Positions 52,525 to 61,846 are shown, numbered from the stretch's first letter. The stretch: 64,000 nucleotides of DNA from Novosphingobium sp. PP1Y (GCF_000253255.1 NC_015580.1:2741001-2805000), one strand, 5' to 3'. The notes: generated from the sequence alone by a model not told the origin. Numbers and translations: made by a program.

Positions 52525-53724
52525 TCAGTCCTCCCTCTTGAGACTGCTGTCTCTCAGCAGCTGACCGAGTCTGCGGACGTCTGCCATGAACTTGCTCTTG
52601 CGGTGGACAGCGCTCGCCAGCATTCCCTGGTCCTGCGACGTGCTGACAAGAGGCGATTCCAGCGCAACCTTGCCCAGAACCCGGTGGTTGAGCGTGCGGG
52701 AAACATCATCGAGATCGATGGTCTTGAACAAGCGGTTCTCGACCCGGTTGACGACGATTTCCACGGCGGAACTCTCGATCCCGACCGACGCGAACAGTTC
52801 CAGCCGGCGACGCGCCTGGCGCAGGCTTGCAATCGAAAGCTCGCATATCAGGATGATCGAATTTGCAGCCAGGGCCGCAGACAATGTCCAGTTCGTCCAG
52901 TTGGCAGGAAGGTCGAGAACGACATAGCCGAAGCGCTGACGCAGCAGATGGATGACCCGCAGCAACTGGTCGATATCAACCGATTCAAGCGGCAGGATCG
53001 CCTCGGGCGCGGTAATGACGGAAAGCCCTTCGCCCGCCTCGCCGATGATTGAAGTCAGTAGATCGTCGTCAAGGCGGTCGCCCGCTTCCAGAAGGTCGTT
53101 GAGACTGCCTCGGGCGTTGACTCCAAGATAAATCCCGACGTTGCCGAACTGCAGGTCGAGGTCGACGATGACAGCACCGGCGGCGCCTGCATACTCGGCA
53201 AGATCCGAAGCGAGGTGCGTAGCGATCGAAGTCGCACCGCAGCCGCCGATGGAACGCGCGACCGCCACCAGCGGTGCCAGCTTCTGCGTCGAGCGGGGCC
53301 GCGTATCGCGCCGCACCGAAGCTTCGAGCACCACCTGCATGAGTTCTTCGGGTTCGAGCGGCAGCGAGACGACATCGCTTACCCCCTGTCGCACCAGCGT
53401 CCGTACGAGCGAGACGCTGGCATCGCCGATCGCCGCGATAAGCGGAACGTGGACATAGTGCTCACGAAGCGACGACAGTCGCCGCATCGAGCCTGCATCG
53501 CGCGGATCGACTTCCAAAACGATCTGGGTGGCTTCACCGATCACCGCGTCGGGCACCTGCTCGGCCGGATCGAGCTCGTGCGCCCGCACTCCTGCCGGAA
53601 ACCTGCCCCCGACCGCGGCATTGAAAGCGGAGATGTACGGTCCGCTGGCAATGACGAGGATGTCGGTGTCGCTCTTCAATGTGCCTTCCCTTATCGATTG
53701 GGCGAGTTGTTCATGAATTCCCAT
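52525..53724 (-). CDS. cpaE: Tad pilus localisation protein CpaE (TadZ)
   Basis: A 399-residue protein with an N-terminal atypical receiver-like domain (residues about 20-140, with RTLVRQGVSDVVSLPLEPEELMQVVLEA) and a C-terminal ParA/MinD-like domain (VAVARSIGGCGATSIATHLA, VIVDLDLQFGNVG, FGYVVLDLPANWTNWTL). Such proteins place the Tad machine at a pole. The Walker A motif GGCGATS (160-166) lacks both lysines of the deviant P-loop, so ATP hydrolysis is doubtful. ATG 53724 follows AGGTGA. Confidence 0.9.
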   Translation of the reverse strand: MGIHEQLAQSIREGTLKSDTDILVIASGPYISAFNAAVGGRFPAGVRAHELDPAEQVPDAVIGEATQIVLEVDPRDAGSMRRLSSLREHYVHVPLIAAIGDASVSLVRTLVRQGVSDVVSLPLEPEELMQVVLEASVRRDTRPRSTQKLAPLVAVARSIGGCGATSIATHLASDLAEYAGAAGAVIVDLDLQFGNVGIYLGVNARGSLNDLLEAGDRLDDDLLTSIIGEAGEGLSVITAPEAILPLESVDIDQLLRVIHLLRQRFGYVVLDLPANWTNWTLSAALAANSIILICELSIASLRQARRRLELFASVGIESSAVEIVVNRVENRLFKTIDLDDVSRTLNHRVLGKVALESPLVSTSQDQGMLASAVHRKSKFMADVRRLGQLLRDSSLKRED

Positions 53725-53733
53725 TGAAGTCAC

Positions 53734-54354
53734 CTAATTGGACACAGTGCCGCTGCCATCTTCCATGGTCAGCGCATACGCGAATGATGGCAGAGGAACG
53801 GAAACCTGGAACAGCAGCGTGGTCAGCGGCGTGTATGCCATGTTGCGCAGGCTGACGGTTGTCAGCGGCGCAACGTCGGGGCCGTTGGGATCGCCCGAGA
53901 AGCCCAGACCGGACCAGGCGTAAGTGACCACGACGTTGCTTGCCGTGATGTCGCCGTCGATCTGCGCCATGCGCGTGACGAGCCGCGTGAAAGCCGCATT
54001 GTCGGCCGTAAGCGGAAAGCTGCAGGTGCCGCCGCTGACGCAAGTGCACGAAGCCGTCGTGCCGTTGCTCTGGCAGGTCACGCCAGGGAAAGCCGTCTGA
54101 TCGACGACGGTCCCCTGGGGCACACCGCCTGAGACAGCGAAGCTGTAGGTCTTGAGGCCACTTGCAACCATGTCCGTTGCCACGGCCCAGCGGGCGCCGG
54201 TCTGTGTCGCCTTTTCCGCCTGATTGATGTTCCAGGCATAGAGCCCGACATCGATTGTGCCGATCAGGGCAATCAACAGGATGGGAAGGACGAGCGCGAA
54301 CTCCGCTGCGCTGGCACCGTCTTCGTTCCGGACAAGATCGAAAAGACGCGTCAT
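53734..54354 (-). CDS. TadE-type pseudopilin
   Basis: A 206-residue protein with DGASAAEFALVLPILLIALIGTIDVGLYAWNINQAEKATQTGARWAV: Glu before a single helix, as in prepilin-like TadE/TadF. The outer part has several Cys (TCQSNGTTASCTCVSGGTC), which likely form disulphides. It is likely cut by CpaA and incorporated at the fibre base. ATG 54354 overlaps the upstream TadE stop as ATGA. Confidence 0.88.
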   Translation of the reverse strand: MTRLFDLVRNEDGASAAEFALVLPILLIALIGTIDVGLYAWNINQAEKATQTGARWAVATDMVASGLKTYSFAVSGGVPQGTVVDQTAFPGVTCQSNGTTASCTCVSGGTCSFPLTADNAAFTRLVTRMAQIDGDITASNVVVTYAWSGLGFSGDPNGPDVAPLTTVSLRNMAYTPLTTLLFQVSVPLPSFAYALTMEDGSGTVSN

Positions 54355-54836
54355 AGGCCCATCACCGGACTTTGGGCGGAAGCCTTGAGCCTCCAATCCG
54401 TAGTCACCAGTCCAAGCGTCCCGAACAGGGAAGGATAGGCGACATCGGCGCTGACCGTCACTTTCGGTGCGTTTCCGCCCACGCTGGAATAGATGCCCTG
54501 CTGACTGGTTGAGCAAGAAACGGCGATCGAGACGTCCGCATTCGCCCAGCCATAAACTGCCGCAGTGCCTCCTGATATCTGTCCGGTCCGGGCCAGATTC
54601 TTCACCGCAGTGGCATCGCCGCCGAAAGTCCCTCCACAATCGTACTCGCTGAATGGCAGGCGCCCGGCGTAACGGGCGGCGTCACGCACACCCTTCACCA
54701 CGCGATGTTCGCACATGATGTAGTATGCGCCTTCGAATGTTCCGAAGATCAGGAGCAGGACCAAGGGCAGGATCAAAGCCATCTCGGCTGCTGCCGCACC
54801 GGATTGATTTCGCATGAAGGCATGAAAACCGGGCAT
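54351..54836 (-). CDS. TadE-type pseudopilin
   Basis: A 161-residue protein with QSGAAAAEMALILPLVLLLIFGTFEGAYYIMCEHRVVKGVRDAARYAGRL, the TadE layout. ATG 54836 has GGTGA about seven bases upstream and is preferred; GTG 54842 overlaps the TadG stop and is the alternative. Works with its neighbour and TadG in pilus assembly. Confidence 0.88.
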   Translation of the reverse strand: MPGFHAFMRNQSGAAAAEMALILPLVLLLIFGTFEGAYYIMCEHRVVKGVRDAARYAGRLPFSEYDCGGTFGGDATAVKNLARTGQISGGTAAVYGWANADVSIAVSCSTSQQGIYSSVGGNAPKVTVSADVAYPSLFGTLGLVTTDWRLKASAQSPVMGL

Positions 54837-54838
54837 CG

Positions 54839-56395
54839 TCACTTCACCAGATAGGGAACGTCGCGGCGGATCTGCTGCGCCGCCGTGCTCCCTCCCCCGC
54901 CGAGCTGCGTCGCCCGCACGATTTCAACGTAGACGTCGCTCTTCTCGGTATACTTCGATGCACCCGTTCCGCGCGCGGCCGAGGGTTCGACGAGAAACAC
55001 ATCGACCCAGGATTGGACATGGACGCCGGATGTCGAGCCGGTAATGCCTTCCGCCTGACAATTGATCACGGCCACCGAAATGACGCGGCGATCTGGCGCG
55101 GCCCCATTCACCGGCACTCCGGGCGGCTGGCAATAAGGCTGCGGCCGCGAAACGATGGAACCATCGCTCTGGTTCTGCAACCGGCTTGCCGCGTTGTCGG
55201 CTTCGTACTTGTAGACCTGATAGCGCGTCGGGGTCGATGTACCGAAAGCTCCCGAAATGCTGAATGTTGATGCGTAATTCTGCGAATTGGTCTTGAAATA
55301 GGCGTTGCGGTCCCAATTCCCGTCGCCGATCGTACCGCCGCTGCATGAACCGGTGAGGCTGACCGCGTGACACATGTCGCGCGGATAGCCCATCGGCGAC
55401 GTGTTCGAGATTTGCGTAGCGGTCAGAGGCGTCGTGGCAGAAGTTGGCCGGTAAGGATGCGGCGCTTCCACCCAGCCATTGCCGCCGCCATTGGCGATCC
55501 CGCAATTGCCGGCCCCGCCCTTGTGCATCAGGTCCTTGCGGCTGTTAGCCGATGGTGGGCACAGGCCATTTCCGTTACCGCAAGCCTGATTGAGGCCATT
55601 GTCGTAGATGTCGAAACGCGTGTTCAGGGCGTCGAGCACGCTGACCTGTTCACCGGGCTTGGTGGTGACACTATCGACTCCCACGCAATCTCCGGGAATA
55701 TCGACGCGTCCGAGGGTCTGGGCCGTTGCCTGCGCGCCGTTACCGGCGTTTGTCTGAAGATAACCGAAATTGCCCGGCCCGTAATTGCCGCCGCCGTCGT
55801 TGGCGATCAGGCGCATTCCCTTGCCGACATAATTAGACACGGTGAAGGTCGGATCGGTCGTTTCCGCCGGATTGCACATGAAGACGGGTGGAACCTTGCA
55901 GATCGAAGATCCCAGCCCGGCCATGGCGCTGGCGTTCAAAGAGCCGCTCAGCAACCCCGTCACCGGTGTCAGGGCATAGTCGACGGTGCGGACAGCGACA
56001 TCGACTTCGATGAAATGTGCATTCGCGTCGCTGGTCGCAGCAGTCGTGGCGTCCTTGTTCTGCCAGAACCGGACGCTTCCGGTCGCATCGCAGGCCGTTT
56101 CCGACGGAATGGAAATCGAATGATCGGTGCTGGCCAGCAGGGTCGTGTTGGTGACGAGCGAGATGGCCGCAGTTGCAGCTCGCGAACAGGCACCGGTCTT
56201 GCCGTCCAGTTGCGATGCCCCTGCAAGGGCCGCCTGGTCGGCACCGTTCTGCAACTCGCTGTCCATCGTCGACAAGCGGGCGTAGTCGAACCCGACCCCC
56301 GCGACCGCAATCAATCCCATGAGGGCAAGGGCATATGTCGCCGCAACCGCGCCGTTTTCATCCTCTTTCAGAGTTAGGAAAACATCGCGCTTCAT
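54839..56395 (-). CDS. TadG-like Tad pilus protein
   Basis: A 518-residue protein with an N-terminal Tad domain (DENGAVAATYALALMGLIAVAGVGFDYARL, then LQNGADQAALAGASQL), and a large extracytoplasmic region with paired Cys (CSRAA, CNPAET, CGNGNGLC, CHAVSLTGSC). TadG anchors in the inner membrane and contacts the secretin complex. It is the longest protein of the locus and is more variable than the core genes. Confidence 0.88.
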   Translation of the reverse strand: MKRDVFLTLKEDENGAVAATYALALMGLIAVAGVGFDYARLSTMDSELQNGADQAALAGASQLDGKTGACSRAATAAISLVTNTTLLASTDHSISIPSETACDATGSVRFWQNKDATTAATSDANAHFIEVDVAVRTVDYALTPVTGLLSGSLNASAMAGLGSSICKVPPVFMCNPAETTDPTFTVSNYVGKGMRLIANDGGGNYGPGNFGYLQTNAGNGAQATAQTLGRVDIPGDCVGVDSVTTKPGEQVSVLDALNTRFDIYDNGLNQACGNGNGLCPPSANSRKDLMHKGGAGNCGIANGGGNGWVEAPHPYRPTSATTPLTATQISNTSPMGYPRDMCHAVSLTGSCSGGTIGDGNWDRNAYFKTNSQNYASTFSISGAFGTSTPTRYQVYKYEADNAASRLQNQSDGSIVSRPQPYCQPPGVPVNGAAPDRRVISVAVINCQAEGITGSTSGVHVQSWVDVFLVEPSAARGTGASKYTEKSDVYVEIVRATQLGGGGSTAAQQIRRDVPYLVK

Positions 56396-56415
56396 GGCTG
56401 CGTCCCCTGCCCCCG

Positions 56416-56721
56416 TCAGTTCGATCCGCCGCCTGACGACATACTCGAGGTTGTCGTCATGCGTTCAGGCTGCTTGACCTTGCCTTCGCGATAGCGCTCC
56501 ACCGCATCTGCGGCGTGATCGCCCGAGGTTTCAGGGATGGCCGTGTCGTAATGCGGATCGGGATCGATGACCTGCGCCATCATCGTCTGACGATTGGCTT
56601 CACCGAAGTTGTCCGGCCCGCCCATGTAAGGCGGAGTATCGGTTGTCGCGCAGGCCGAAAGTCCGGCGACGAGAAACAGCGCCGCGGTGAGCCCGGGCAG
56701 CATGGACTTCTCAATATTCAT
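56416..56721 (-). CDS. Small lipoprotein in the CpaD position
   Basis: A 101-residue lipoprotein with lipobox LSAC. The mature part has PDNFGEANRQTMMAQVIDP and DAVERYREGKV, which loosely resemble the C-terminus of CpaD (NxGxAxxxNxxxMVxxP ... YRxG) but without the rest of CpaD. It sits between cpaC and tadG, where cpaD usually is, and overlaps cpaC by 11 bases. It may be a shortened CpaD replacement, a secretin pilotin; this is inference. Confidence 0.65.
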   Translation of the reverse strand: MNIEKSMLPGLTAALFLVAGLSACATTDTPPYMGGPDNFGEANRQTMMAQVIDPDPHYDTAIPETSGDHAADAVERYREGKVKQPERMTTTSSMSSGGGSN

Positions 56722-58162
56722 AGCCGTCCCCCTTGTCCTGCGTGTCGGCCTGGTCACCCGCCGGTACCGCCGGAGCGACGGGCTGCGGGCTATAGGGCTG
56801 TCCCAGCAGGAACGTGTTCAGTTCACCCGGATCGGCAACGCGATCGGTGGGCAGGCGGACCTGGCTGGGCTTGATCGGCGCAACGAGCCTTGGCGTCACC
56901 ACGATCAGAAGCTCGGTTTCGCCCTTCTTGAAGCCGCTGGAACGGAACAGCGAACCGATGATCGGCAGCGATCCGAGGATCGGCACCTGCTTGATCGTCG
57001 TCTCGAAGTCCTTCTGGAGCAGACCGGCGATGGCAAAGCTTTCACCGTCGCGCAGTTCCAGCGTGGTGCTGGCCCGGCGTGTACGCAGGCCCGGGATCAC
57101 GATATTGCCCACCGTGATCGATGCCGTTGGATCGAGCGCGCTGACTTCCGGCTCGACGATCATGCTGATTGTCTTGTCGCCGAGGACCGTCGGCGTGAAG
57201 CCCAGGCTCACACCGAAGGGCTTGAATTCGACAGTGATCGCCTGGTTGCCGTTACCGCCACCTGCACTGCTCTGCTGCGCAACCGGAACCGGGAATTCAC
57301 CGCCGGCCAGAAACGATGCCTTTTCGCCTGAAAGGGCGACCAGCGTCGGCTGGGCCAGGGTCTTCGCCAGTCCGCGCGATTCCAGCGCATTGAGCGTGGC
57401 ATCGATGTTTAGCTTGCCGATGGAGAATCTCTGCCGGAATATCCCGAAGGCATCTGTAATCGCAGAAAGTTGCAGGATTCCCTCGCCGGTATCCGGGTCG
57501 GGAACCAGTTGTGAGCCCAAGCCGGTCACCGACCGAAACTTGCCGTTATCCGAGTTCGCAAAGGCGCTTACGCCAATATCCTTGCCCGCGGTCCGGTTAA
57601 CCTCGGCAAAGCGCACTTCCAGCATGACCTGCTGGCTGGAACCCATCGTGACAAGGTTGATCACCTTGTCACCGGCAAAGGCCTTGGCGAGCTGGGCTGC
57701 GCGGTCGGCAGCGCCCGCGCTGTTGACCATGCCGGTCAGGACAACGGAGTCGTTCGAAATCCGGGCATCGATCTTGCTGCCGGGGATCAGTTCGTTGATC
57801 TGGTCGCTGAGCGCCTCGACGTCGGGGCCGACGGCAATGTCGATGATCGAGATTACCCGGCCTGCACTGTCGTAAAGCGTCAGGCTGGTCGTGCCCATCT
57901 TCTTGCCCAGCACGTAGATCGAACGATCCGTGACCGGCAGGATGTCGGCAATGTCAGAGCTGCCGACCATCGCCTTGGCGATCGGTCGGTCGGCCGAGAC
58001 GACCTGGCTCTTGTTGAAGGGCACTTCCAGCGTGCCCGCATGAAGTCCCCCGGCAGCGAGAGCCTGGGCCCGCGCGGTGTCCGCAGATCCGGCAAGGCCG
58101 GCTCCCGACATGGCCACCAAGGCAAGGGCAAGCGCCGTGCGCGTCGTGCGATTAGTAGCCAC
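56711..58162 (-). CDS. cpaC: Tad pilus secretin CpaC (RcpA)
   Basis: Outer-membrane ring through which the Flp pilus passes. The 483-residue protein has a signal peptide, an N-terminal pilus-secretin domain (TLEVPFNKSQVVSADRPIAKAMVGSSDIADILPVTDRSIYVLGKKMGTTSLTLYD), a BON-like region (SNDSVVLTGMV), then the secretin core with QVMLEVRFAEVNR and VPILGSLPIIGSLFRSSGFKKGETELLIVVTPRLV. GTG 58162 has AGG six bases upstream; ATG 58174 is the other candidate. It overlaps cpaB. Confidence 0.92.
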   Translation of the reverse strand: MATNRTTRTALALALVAMSGAGLAGSADTARAQALAAGGLHAGTLEVPFNKSQVVSADRPIAKAMVGSSDIADILPVTDRSIYVLGKKMGTTSLTLYDSAGRVISIIDIAVGPDVEALSDQINELIPGSKIDARISNDSVVLTGMVNSAGAADRAAQLAKAFAGDKVINLVTMGSSQQVMLEVRFAEVNRTAGKDIGVSAFANSDNGKFRSVTGLGSQLVPDPDTGEGILQLSAITDAFGIFRQRFSIGKLNIDATLNALESRGLAKTLAQPTLVALSGEKASFLAGGEFPVPVAQQSSAGGGNGNQAITVEFKPFGVSLGFTPTVLGDKTISMIVEPEVSALDPTASITVGNIVIPGLRTRRASTTLELRDGESFAIAGLLQKDFETTIKQVPILGSLPIIGSLFRSSGFKKGETELLIVVTPRLVAPIKPSQVRLPTDRVADPGELNTFLLGQPYSPQPVAPAVPAGDQADTQDKGDGYEY

Positions 58163-59042
58163 GTTGCACCTCATACTGGCTGGGTTCGCTGCCACGGAAA
58201 ATCGTCATCATCGGTCCGCTCCTGCGCGGCGCGCTCGTCGCAGGCGACATGACCGACCGTGAGATCGGTGCAGCCGGAGCTGACGGCGCGCGGCTCTCCC
58301 GCGAGGCAATATAGATCTTGCGGGCTGTCAACTGGTTCGGAAGAACGGTTGATGCCGCGGTAACGGTTTGATCCGCAGCATTGCGTAGAGCGAGGCTGAG
58401 AACACCAAGCTGCTGGGCCAAGGCCAGCTTCTGCGCGCCGAGCGTATCGACCTGCAGAGTGGCGGTCTTGCCAGCGGCGGTTGGCTCAGTGCTCTTTTCG
58501 CTTGCGTCGACATCTATGGCGAGAACAGGAACGGTCGAGAGAACGACGTCCGTCATCTTGTCATCGGCCGCAGCACCATCGCCAGGGATCTTGCGCGTCA
58601 GCAGGACGTCAACCGTGTCACCGGGACGAATAAAGCCGCCAGCGGCGGCAACAGCGCTGATCGGAACAGCGACGGCATATTGTCCAGCGGGCAGATTCGC
58701 CGACAGAGTCGGACGGGAAGACAGCTTCGATGCCAGAACGGGTTCGCCAGCGACGATGTTGCGCAAGGTCGCGTTGCCTTTACCCGCTGCGTCGGCAATC
58801 GAAGTGAAGGCCCCTTCAGGGATCGAGTTTGAAGGCCAATTTGCAAGCCGGACGTTCTGATCGTTCAGAACAGTACCGAAGGGCAATTCTTTCGTTGCCA
58901 CGACAATCTGGCTCAGATTCTGCTCTTGCGCGATCTTGGCCTGTCGTTGTTCGACACCCGAAAAATAGGAATTAGCCAATAATACGGCAATCAAGCCTAA
59001 TACTACTGCTATTCCTATGAGAATGATATTGCGCCCCTGCAT
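58152..59042 (-). CDS. cpaB: Tad pilus assembly protein CpaB (RcpC)
   Basis: A 296-residue protein with one N-terminal membrane helix, an SAF domain (IVVATKELPFGTVLNDQNVRLANWP, where a flagellar P-ring-like fold begins), and a following RcpC domain with QYAVAVPISAVAAAGGFIRPGDTVDVLLT. It supports secretin assembly in the periplasm. The C-terminus is a low-complexity Ser/Ala/Pro stretch. Confidence 0.92.
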   Translation of the reverse strand: MQGRNIILIGIAVVLGLIAVLLANSYFSGVEQRQAKIAQEQNLSQIVVATKELPFGTVLNDQNVRLANWPSNSIPEGAFTSIADAAGKGNATLRNIVAGEPVLASKLSSRPTLSANLPAGQYAVAVPISAVAAAGGFIRPGDTVDVLLTRKIPGDGAAADDKMTDVVLSTVPVLAIDVDASEKSTEPTAAGKTATLQVDTLGAQKLALAQQLGVLSLALRNAADQTVTAASTVLPNQLTARKIYIASRESRAPSAPAAPISRSVMSPATSAPRRSGPMMTIFRGSEPSQYEVQRGY

Positions 59043-59117
59043 TTGAGCGCCCCCCCTTTTTGCCCTCAGGAAATGAATGAGCGGCCTCGCCCCTTCTCGG
59101 GACGAGGCCGCAACAAA

Positions 59118-59300
59118 TCAGCAGGTGCCCGTCTTGCTCTTGATGCAAGTCGTTGCGCTATCCATAGCGCCCGACACGGCAGTGCCGAGGTTGTAGGCAG
59201 CCAGCGCAATGCCGGTGCCGACAAGAGCAAGGATGAGAGCGTATTCGGCAGCCGAAGCGCCAGCTTCATCGTTAACGAAATTATGGAAAAACTTGATCAT
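59118..59300 (-). CDS. Flp-type pilin
   Basis: A 60-residue prepilin: leader MIKFFHNFVNDEAG cut after Gly14, then ASAAEYALILALVGTGIALAAY with the essential Glu at +5 and the adjacent Tyr, and a short tail with two Cys. This is the major pilin (Flp/PilA) of the Tad pilus, first gene of the operon on the minus strand and probably transcribed most strongly. Only one pilin gene is present in this locus. Confidence 0.93.
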   Translation of the reverse strand: MIKFFHNFVNDEAGASAAEYALILALVGTGIALAAYNLGTAVSGAMDSATTCIKSKTGTC

Positions 59301-59744
59301 AGCGCACTCCTAGTCAACATTTTGCGGTCCCCCAGCCCCATGGCTGCCCGCTCGACTAATGTTCCCAGGGTCCCGGCATCTATTTCCGGCTAACCCACCG
59401 TCCGTGAGAGAGTACACTGGAACCAACGCGACCTATTGTTCTTATAGAACCGTGACTTGCATCGGCTCCTATGCGTAGGTTCCCTCACAGGGCACGCTTA
59501 GAATTGATCGGGAAGGTCAAGTTGGTCAATTAAAAAGCTAAGTGTATTTTTTATCTCAGTAAATCAGTAGCTTACGAAAGTTAATTGTTGAAATAATTGG
59601 TTAATTTCCAAGCACTTGTGGGGATTCAGCATCAACCCGGCGCGATTCGAAAACGACTCACCGTCGATTGGTCCGGTAGAATTTTACCCCTGCTTAACCA
59701 AACCGGACCATGTTAAGGGAGGAACGGAAAGGGAAAAATCGAAC
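59301..59744. promoter_or_regulatory. Regulatory region between the Tad operon and the DUF2569 gene
   Basis: About 444 non-coding bases, with the lowest GC content of the window at 59520-59615. It must carry the promoter of flp-cpaB (minus) and of the DUF2569 gene (plus). An inverted repeat GTTCT-TAT-AGAAC lies at 59438-59450, and AAGCTA (59535-59540) faces TAGCTT (59568-59573). No consensus promoter was identified. Confidence 0.55.
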
Positions 59745-60587
59745 ATGTGGCAACCGCAAACATCGGACAGTCGCAAGGTCGAATATTTCAAAGGAGTGCT
59801 GTTCTCCTGGTTGAACACCAGGAGCGTGGCTGCCGTGAACTTTTTCCATTCGCGCATGGAACGGATCATTACCTATTGGCTTGGCACGATGTTGCTCTTT
59901 GCCCTGGCGAAGGTTGCCATTGCATCGAGTGGGGAAACGCAGATCGCAAATCTTGCCTCCATGATTTTCCCGTTTCTTGCCGTAACCATGGCACCGGTTC
60001 TTGCGTACCGTATCGCCGCAACGTGTTTTCCGCTGCGCGACCTTGCATGCCAGCCATCGGTACGATTTTGTCGCTATGGTCAATGGCGGCAACTGGATTG
60101 TCTGGAAGCGCGCCGGATACCGGCCTTCGGTCCGACGGGATTCATGGCGTCCCTGATCGCCGGAATGTTGCTCAACGTGCCGTTCCGGACGACCGAATTC
60201 ATGCTGGCGATGCCGGCGATGCCGGCAAGCGCGCCAACATGGGCCACCACGATGGTAGGAATGATGACATTGGATGTCGTCACCCTGAACTTCTTCTACA
60301 CCATATGCTTCGTCATGGCACTTCGCACTGCACCTTTGTTCCCGCGAATGCTCGTTTTCACCTGGCTTCTTGACGTGATCATGCAGTTGCAGATTGCAGA
60401 AAAGGTCACGCAAACCGGCAACCTGCCCGCAACCGTTGCAACGGCGTTGCATTCGTTGCTTTCAGGCAACATCGAAAAGGTCCTGATCAGCGCAGCGATC
60501 TGGCTGCCATACCTGATCCTGTCGGAGCGGGTTAACGTGACATTTCGCCATCGTACCCGCGCAAAGCACGCAGCACTTGCAGGTTAG
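59745..60587 (+). CDS. DUF2569-like membrane protein
   Basis: A 280-residue protein with four to six hydrophobic segments (YWLGTMLLFALAKVAIAS, ANLASMIFPFLAVTMAPVLAY, and later ones). The C-terminal FYTICFVMALRTAPLFPRMLVFTWLLDVIMQL and AAIWLPYLILSERVNVTFRHR resemble the DUF2569 (YdgK) domain, whose function is unknown. The N-terminal half is not recognisable. ATG 59745 is chosen because upstream codons look non-coding. It is transcribed toward the next gene and away from the Tad operon. Confidence 0.6.
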   Translation: MWQPQTSDSRKVEYFKGVLFSWLNTRSVAAVNFFHSRMERIITYWLGTMLLFALAKVAIASSGETQIANLASMIFPFLAVTMAPVLAYRIAATCFPLRDLACQPSVRFCRYGQWRQLDCLEARRIPAFGPTGFMASLIAGMLLNVPFRTTEFMLAMPAMPASAPTWATTMVGMMTLDVVTLNFFYTICFVMALRTAPLFPRMLVFTWLLDVIMQLQIAEKVTQTGNLPATVATALHSLLSGNIEKVLISAAIWLPYLILSERVNVTFRHRTRAKHAALAG

Positions 60588-60620
60588 CAGCCCGCCTCTC
60601 TACACGCGGCGCATGAACCT

Positions 60621-61823
60621 GTGAAAAGCCCTCATCCGGCTGACGGTAAACTCGCTTTCCTGCAACTGCGCTGGATCGATCGCCAGAGGCTCGTCGGCTA
60701 TTCCGCGATTCTGTTGATAGCCTCTCTACCGAGCTTCCTGCACTTCTACGGCCAAGCCACGGGAGATGGCGGAAGCGACTTTTTGGCCTTTTGGTCGGCC
60801 GGCAAACTGGTCCTGGCCGGGGCAGCCGATACCGCTTACGATATCGCGTCGACTTTCGCCGTACAGGCCACCGTCGGCCGGCACGACGTCTTCGCTTTCG
60901 TCAATCCTCCACCCTTCCTGTTCATTGTCGCTCCCCTTGGTCTCCTCGCCTACAATCATGCGTGGATTGCCTGGATTTGCGCCACATACGGGTTCTGGCT
61001 TTACAAGACGCGCAACGCCGATCCGGCGTTGAGCTGGCCAATCGCAGCTTTCCCCGGGGCCCTGGTTTCGGCATGGCACGCGCAGACCGGTCTGCTGACA
61101 GGCGGCCTGCAAGCAGCCATCGCCACCAGTCTGGAGCGCAGGCCCTTCGTGGCGGGGCTTTGGACCGGCACGCTCATCATCAAACCGCACCTGGCGCTGC
61201 TTATGCCTGTTGCCTTCGTGGCCTCGCGCAACTGGCGCGCATTCGCCGGTGCTGCGTGCTCGAGCACAGCCCTATTATTGCTGGCATGGATGATCTTCGG
61301 CACCGGGACGATGCTGGCATATCCCGAAAGCTGGCAAGTAAGCCGCGTGTTGATGACCAGTTCCGGACCAGAGTTCTTCCTGCGTCAGACCACAGTCTAT
61401 GCTGCCTTTCGTGCTGCCGGTAGCGAAATACTCGCGGTCTGGGCACAAGGCGTGACGAGCGTCATCCTCATATGCCTGACCTGGAAAGTTTGGTCCTCGA
61501 AGGTCTCCGTTGACGCAAAACTCGCCTTCCTTTTCGCCGCTAGCGCCTTGGTGACGCCGTACCTTTTCAACTACGATCTCGCGTTTCTCATTCTGCCTTG
61601 GCTGTGGTTGGCGAGGCAACCGAGGACACGCCTCTTCGGAGCATGGAAGCGTACGCTTCTGGCTCTCCTCTATCTTGCGCCACTGGCTTGCCGTGCGCTT
61701 ACATTTCCCCTCGGGGTCAACCTGACGTTAGTCTATTGCCTGCTGCTCATTGGACTGATCTGGCGATGCATTTGCTTCGAAACGACATTGCCGGTAACGC
61801 AGCCTGACCCCCAACATCGTTAA
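60621..61823 (+). CDS. GT87-type (DUF2029) membrane glycosyltransferase
   Basis: A 400-residue polytopic protein with about ten membrane helices and the DUF2029/GT87 signature GGSDFLAFWSAGKLVLAG near residue 50, FVNPPPFLFIVAPLGLL and GTLIIKPHLALLMPVAFV. GT87 enzymes use polyprenyl-phosphate sugars on the outer face of the membrane, for example in mycobacterial mannosylation. The acceptor here is unknown. GTG 60621 is the start; it lies 33 bases after the DUF2569 gene and may be co-transcribed with it. Confidence 0.8.
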   Translation: MKSPHPADGKLAFLQLRWIDRQRLVGYSAILLIASLPSFLHFYGQATGDGGSDFLAFWSAGKLVLAGAADTAYDIASTFAVQATVGRHDVFAFVNPPPFLFIVAPLGLLAYNHAWIAWICATYGFWLYKTRNADPALSWPIAAFPGALVSAWHAQTGLLTGGLQAAIATSLERRPFVAGLWTGTLIIKPHLALLMPVAFVASRNWRAFAGAACSSTALLLLAWMIFGTGTMLAYPESWQVSRVLMTSSGPEFFLRQTTVYAAFRAAGSEILAVWAQGVTSVILICLTWKVWSSKVSVDAKLAFLFAASALVTPYLFNYDLAFLILPWLWLARQPRTRLFGAWKRTLLALLYLAPLACRALTFPLGVNLTLVYCLLLIGLIWRCICFETTLPVTQPDPQHR

Positions 61824-61846
61824 TATCCGCTAACCACGGGGATAAA

